This document shows, piece by piece, positions 60,406-64,000 of a stretch of DNA of 64,000 nucleotides (its first letter is position 1; every line of letters begins with the position of its first letter). The DNA comes from Mycolicibacterium hodleri. GTDB taxonomy: Bacteria; Actinomycetota; Actinomycetes; Mycobacteriales; Mycobacteriaceae. The stretch lies in assembly GCF_006439015.1 (NCBI RefSeq), contig NZ_RCZG01000008.1, forward strand, positions 1 to 64,000. The letters run 5' to 3'. Position numbers and translations under genes: made by a program. The notes under the pieces are model-generated. The model saw nothing but the letters and a program-made list of their open reading frames with translations, was not told the DNA's origin and made no database searches.

Positions 60406-61320
60406 ATGCTAAGCCGAAGCCGATGGCGCAGGAGGAGAAGAAGACGGATACGTCCCAACGATGACGCTCAAGCTGACGGCTCACTTCCGCTGCCGCCCGC
60501 CGCAACGGTCTCCGAAACCCGGTCAGGCGACCCGGAGGCCCGACCCTACACCGTCAGCGCCGAGGTGCCCACACCCGCGAGCTCGACACCCGTGCGCACA
60601 CCCAAAGCTGCTGTGGTCATTGCGCAAACGCTCCGTGGTCTCGTCGTCAACGGGCAATTGAAGGAAGGTGATTTCCTCCCGAACGAGGCTCACCTGATGG
60701 AGCAGTATGGCGTGGGCCGGTCTACGCTCCGAGAAGCCGTGCGGCTGCTGGAAGCCGAACGCCTCCTGGAAGTGCGTCGCGGAGCACGAACCGGCGCGAA
60801 GATACGAATTCCGGGACCGGAGTCGCTCGCCCGCCCCGCTGGGCTCCTGTTGCAGATATCGGGCGCTACGTTCGCCGACGTGATGGCGGCCCGCTGCGGC
60901 ATTGAACCCATGGCCGTCTATCTACTAGCGCGGACGTCGACCCCCCGGGACGTCTACGAGCTCGAACACATCCTGACCGCGGACATTCCAGCCGCACGCG
61001 AGGTGGGGCGCCTGCCCGACGCGGTTGCCATGTTCCACCTGCGTCTCGTCGAGCTGTCCGGCAACGCGACCCTCACGCTGATGGCGAAGATGCTCGTCGA
61101 GATCACCGAGCGGCACGGCGCGTCGCCAATGCCGCGGGGCCCCCGGCTCAGCCAGTCTGACTACGACGAGCTGCTCGCCACCTATCGCCAATTACTCGAG
61201 CTGGTCCGGGCGGGCGACGCGGAGGCGGCCGAAGCGCACTGGCGCCGTCACATGGTAATCGGTGTCGCGTCGATGGCGCACGACGTCGCCGGCCGAAGGG
61301 TCCGCGACCTCGTCTACTGA
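60406..61320 (+). CDS. GntR family (FadR subfamily) transcriptional regulator
   Basis: 304 residues in the open frame from ATG 60406; the first 65 residues are Arg- and Pro-rich and may not all be translated (GTG starts near 60565 are possible). Winged-HTH: LVVNGQLKEGDFLPNEAHLM and YGVGRSTLREAVRLLEAERL (about residues 85-125), then a helical FCD ligand domain (IEPMAVYLLAR, FHLRLVELSGN, HWRRHM). Known: FadR/Mce1R-type regulators sit beside mce operons and sense acyl-CoAs. It is cotranscribed with the mce operon, so it probably regulates it. Confidence 0.9.
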   Translation: MLSRSRWRRRRRRRIRPNDDAQADGSLPLPPAATVSETRSGDPEARPYTVSAEVPTPASSTPVRTPKAAVVIAQTLRGLVVNGQLKEGDFLPNEAHLMEQYGVGRSTLREAVRLLEAERLLEVRRGARTGAKIRIPGPESLARPAGLLLQISGATFADVMAARCGIEPMAVYLLARTSTPRDVYELEHILTADIPAAREVGRLPDAVAMFHLRLVELSGNATLTLMAKMLVEITERHGASPMPRGPRLSQSDYDELLATYRQLLELVRAGDAEAAEAHWRRHMVIGVASMAHDVAGRRVRDLVY

Positions 61321-61328
61321 AGCCGGCC

Positions 61329-61343
61329 GGCGCGAGCAGCGCC
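61329..61343. terminator. Possible terminator hairpin after gntR
   Basis: GGCGC-N5-GCGCC eight bases after the stop codon, in a GC-rich context without a T-run. The remaining 250 bases to 61591 contain no recognisable gene. Confidence 0.35.
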
Positions 61344-61591
61344 GTTGGCCTTGCAGCATTGCTTCTTATGCGTGGAGCTCGCTCCGCTACCTCGGTGACG
61401 GTGTGACCTGGTACGAGAAGACGGACGCCCGGGTCGCCCCGATCTCAGCGCGACGCAGCATGCAGGCAACTGTGGGGGTTTCGCGTGTCAGGGGGCCGGG
61501 TGGCGATGGCTAAAAACGACATCTCACAGATCACAGCAGCCTTTGCATCAAGGCCAGGGCGTGCCGACACAGGGACGCGGTCAATGGGCCG

Positions 61592-62254
61592 CTACGTACC
61601 CGCGTTTTGGGCTGGCGCGTTCGTGGGGCGGCGAAGTATTCCGTAATTGAGCATCAATGTCAGTTCCTGCACCAACTGGTCGTCGTCAGGACGATTGCCC
61701 TCGGCTGGACTGAGCCATTCATCGAGCACCGCTGCCGCTAGCACCGCACCGGCGGCGACGGCAATCGACGCCGGAGGATCCAAGCCGGCAACGTCGCTAC
61801 TGGCCGTCGCGACGAGTCGCTGCATGCGTCCGAGGCCGTCGGCAATCTGACGTCGGATGGCCAAGGCCGCTCCGTGCAGTCCGCCAGATTCGTGATCTAT
61901 GGCAGCGATCATGCTGAGCAGGATTTTGCGATTTCGGCGAGCCAGGTCGAAGAATCCCACCACGAAGCGACGAATCGACTCCTCGTGTCCTCCGGGTTCG
62001 TCGATATCCCAGCTCTGCATATAAGACGCGATCCACTCCGAGAATGGGGCGACAACCGTGGCCTCGAACAGTTGCGCCTTCGAACCGAAGTTGGTGAACA
62101 AGAGGCGTTCGCTGACCTGGGCTCGCCGAGCGATCTGACTGGTGGTGGTCGCAGCGTAACCCTGGGTGTCGAAGAGCTGATGTGCTGCGTCCAGGATCAG
62201 CGTGCGGATCTCCTCGGTCGATCGCCTCGAAGGTCGGGCAGCTTGGGACGCCAT
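61592..62254 (-). CDS. TetR family regulator, divergent from Rieske oxygenase
   Basis: 220 residues. ARPSRRSTEEIRTLILDAAH opens a TetR HTH, with TSQIARRAQVSERLLFTNFG as the recognition region. The C-terminal domain includes LSMIAAIDHESGGLHG. It is transcribed away from the oxygenase gene; the shared 250-base region contains the palindrome at 62378-62397. Likely the specific repressor of the oxygenase operon. Confidence 0.9.
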   Translation of the reverse strand: MASQAARPSRRSTEEIRTLILDAAHQLFDTQGYAATTTSQIARRAQVSERLLFTNFGSKAQLFEATVVAPFSEWIASYMQSWDIDEPGGHEESIRRFVVGFFDLARRNRKILLSMIAAIDHESGGLHGAALAIRRQIADGLGRMQRLVATASSDVAGLDPPASIAVAAGAVLAAAVLDEWLSPAEGNRPDDDQLVQELTLMLNYGILRRPTNAPAQNAGT

Positions 62255-62348
62255 GTCGCGATACTACGTCCGGAAGGCTCTGATAACGGGGTCAGCAGCT
62301 GCCAAACGTGTTCCGAATCTCGCGAGATGGTTCCTAAAATTTTGGGCG

Positions 62349-62397
62349 TTGACTGATTCGCTAAGCAGTGCTACAGTTCAACACTGGGAAGTATTGA
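62349..62397 (+). promoter_or_regulatory. Promoter and palindromic operator of Rieske oxygenase operon
   Basis: TTGACT (62349-62354), 17-bp spacer, TACAGT (62372-62377), then TCAACAC-N6-GTATTGA (62378-62397). The layout (operator 29 bases after the -35) copies the island promoters but the half-site is a different sequence, consistent with a separate TetR. Confidence 0.7.
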
Positions 62398-62505
62398 TGA
62401 CTAAGCCCTCGATCTTTGTCGAAGGTGATTGTAATGACAGCCCTATGCTAATTACTGAATATTTCACTTCGACCTTTCCGCTGATACATGAGATGGAGTA
62501 CACCG

Positions 62506-63900
62506 ATGTCGCTCGTACGCCCCGATGGCTCCAGTGTGAATCGCCGCGTTTATTTCGATGAATCAGTTTTCAACGAAGAGACTGAACGAATATTCACGAA
62601 GACTTGGCAATTCGTGGCACACGAAAGCGAGATCGCGGAACCTGGCGATTATGTGGCTCGCCGTCTTGGCAATGATCCTGTCATCGTGTCGCGCTCTGAA
62701 GACGGCGCTGTTCATGTCTTGCACAATGCTTGCCGTCACCGTGGTGCGCAGCTGTGTCTCGCCGATCTGGGCAACACCTCACATTTCCGCTGCAGCTACC
62801 ATGGATGGACCTACAGCAATACCGGCCAACTGCGTGGCGTACCGCAGACGCCGACCCTGTATCGAGGCACGCTCAAGCGGGCCGAACTGGGCCTGTCGGC
62901 GGCGCGGGTCGAACTATTCCACGGCCTGATCTTTGCGAACTGGGCTCACGATGCCCTCTCGCTGAAGGAATCGTTGGGTGACATGGCCTGGTACATGGAA
63001 ACCGTGTTCGCGCGCGACTACGAGGTCGTGGGTGTGCCAACTAGGTTGCGAGGGCACCACAACTGGAAGACTGGCGCGGAAAATTGGACCGCTGACGGCT
63101 ACCACGGTGACGTCACGCACAAGGTCCTCTTCGGCCTGGGTGTGGCACTCCCTGACGAGTCCGTTGTCACCTACGCGGTCGAACAGGGCGCCGGCATGCC
63201 GACACCCGACGAGGAGATGGGTGACCTATCCGCCTTTGAATTCACTGCAGGACATGGCCATTCGGGCCTCATGTTCCGACTCCCAATCAAGTTCGAGCGG
63301 CCTGCCTTCATCGGGTACGAACCCCACCTATGGGACGACTTCGCCAGTCAGCTCGACGCCGATCAGACCAACGTCGCCGCACGCCGCGTCGTGACGGTTT
63401 CGACCGTATTCCCGAATTTCTCGTTCATCGAACAGGTGCTCACGAATCTCGGTGACGGCGAACCTCCGGTGATGTCGCTCAACATCCGGGTGTGGGCACC
63501 GATATCAGCTACGGAAACCGAGATCATCAACTGGGTTCTCGTCCCCAAGGCGGCGACTTCCGAATGGAAGAAGGCATCCCAAAAGGCCTTCGCCCGTACT
63601 CTCAGCGTGGGCGGCATATTCGAGGTGGACGATCTCCAGAACTGGACTGGTATGGCCCAAAGCAATACGGGCGCGATCGGCCTGTCCACGGATCACCACT
63701 TCGGTGGCGCTCCCGCAGATGCCCCCACGCACAAGGTGTCATGGCCCGGCCACGTCTATCCCGGTCAGTATCACGACGTCATGTTTCGTGAGTACTTCAA
63801 GGAGTGGGACCGCTGGATGACCGGCGATGACTCTGATCCTGGATGTAATCAAAATGGGCGTACGGAAACGGCCAAACTCGGGTCGCAGGTGGGTCCGTAG
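62506..63900 (+). CDS. Rieske non-haem iron ring-hydroxylating oxygenase, alpha subunit
   Basis: 464 residues; ATG 62506 with GGAG upstream. The Rieske cluster ligands are Cys76, His78, Cys96 and His99 (C-x-H-x17-C-x2-H). The mononuclear iron site shows NWTADGYHGDVTH with His200 and His205; Asp197 precedes them. Known: such alpha subunits cis-dihydroxylate aromatic rings or carry out monooxygenation with electrons from a ferredoxin. Length fits large-subunit benzoate/phthalate/biphenyl-type enzymes. The substrate is unknown. It overlaps the next gene by one base. Confidence 0.93.
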   Translation: MSLVRPDGSSVNRRVYFDESVFNEETERIFTKTWQFVAHESEIAEPGDYVARRLGNDPVIVSRSEDGAVHVLHNACRHRGAQLCLADLGNTSHFRCSYHGWTYSNTGQLRGVPQTPTLYRGTLKRAELGLSAARVELFHGLIFANWAHDALSLKESLGDMAWYMETVFARDYEVVGVPTRLRGHHNWKTGAENWTADGYHGDVTHKVLFGLGVALPDESVVTYAVEQGAGMPTPDEEMGDLSAFEFTAGHGHSGLMFRLPIKFERPAFIGYEPHLWDDFASQLDADQTNVAARRVVTVSTVFPNFSFIEQVLTNLGDGEPPVMSLNIRVWAPISATETEIINWVLVPKAATSEWKKASQKAFARTLSVGGIFEVDDLQNWTGMAQSNTGAIGLSTDHHFGGAPADAPTHKVSWPGHVYPGQYHDVMFREYFKEWDRWMTGDDSDPGCNQNGRTETAKLGSQVGP

Positions 63901-64000
63901 TGACGGAAGCCGACCGCGTCGACTCCACTGCGGTGAATGGCCAAAAAGATCTTCGGCCGGACGAGGGATTCTCGATCGTCAATGAATTCGGCGGTGTCTT
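63900..64000 (+). CDS. Start of a downstream gene, cut by window edge
   Basis: GTG 63900 overlaps the oxygenase stop by one base. 33 codons are visible (beginning MTEADRVDS and containing EGFSIVNEFGGV). Not identifiable; by position probably another subunit or pathway enzyme of the oxygenase operon. Confidence 0.6.
   Translation, partial: MTEADRVDSTAVNGQKDLRPDEGFSIVNEFGGV

Noticed and set aside
1..64000. CRISPR arrays, tRNA, rRNA, complete insertion sequences, phage attachment sites
   Set aside because: No regularly spaced repeats, no cloverleaf or rRNA segments, no intact transposase; only one doubtful transposase-like remnant near 49 kb.

Overview
The window is high-GC actinobacterial DNA, most likely from an environmental fast-growing mycobacterium (Mycolicibacterium type). 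Supporting evidence: an AccA3-type biotin carboxylase at the left edge, a complete yrbEAB-mceABCDEF operon with two Mce-associated proteins, two WS/DGAT acyltransferases, a mycofactocin-type SDR and MftD homologue, and many TetR regulators and acyl-CoA dehydrogenases. The genus is inferred from this gene content; there is no rRNA or tRNA in the window.

Layout. 1-1.1 kb: start of accA3 (minus). 1.1-7.2 kb: gene-poor, partly decayed DNA with an enoyl-CoA hydratase, two TetR genes and an AveC-family gene remnant. 7.2-11 kb: a Sel1-repeat protein, a crotonase and two secreted proteins. 11.8-46.3 kb: a dense lipid-catabolic island holding an SDR, a hotdog thioesterase, an SCP2 protein, a carotenoid-cleavage-type oxygenase, an aldehyde dehydrogenase, two acyl-CoA ligases, an AMACR-like racemase, four acyl-CoA dehydrogenase genes (one a fused 711-residue protein), a thiolase, an HSD10-like SDR, crotonases, a Baeyer-Villiger monooxygenase, a P450 with ferredoxin and ferredoxin reductase, three alpha/beta hydrolases, two WS/DGATs and an MftD homologue. 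46.3-49.6 kb: a divergent TetR pair and decayed DNA. 49.6-61.3 kb: mce operon and a GntR regulator. 61.6-64 kb: a TetR gene divergent from a Rieske oxygenase.

The most striking feature is regulatory. At least twelve promoters between 8.4 and 42 kb carry a TTGACA-like -35, and 28-31 bases after it a 19-bp inverted repeat of the form TTGAGAC-N5-GTCTCAA, which overlaps the expected transcription start. Two closely related TetR genes (5229-5930 and 32768-33412) carry versions of it upstream and are the obvious candidate regulators. A second palindrome, AACGATCGTT, marks a complementary gene set: echA at 2975, the carotenoid oxygenase, the racemase/acyl-CoA dehydrogenase operon, the FadE34-like gene and perhaps mce. 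Together these look like a two-operator regulon for uptake and beta-oxidation of a methyl-branched, hydrophobic substrate such as a sterol-, terpenoid- or isoprenoid-like compound. The substrate is inference only.

A second notable structure is a tandem duplication of an alpha/beta hydrolase + WS/DGAT gene pair (39.3-45.0 kb). The copies are separated by a 59-codon membrane-protein gene and one copy of the operator-promoter.
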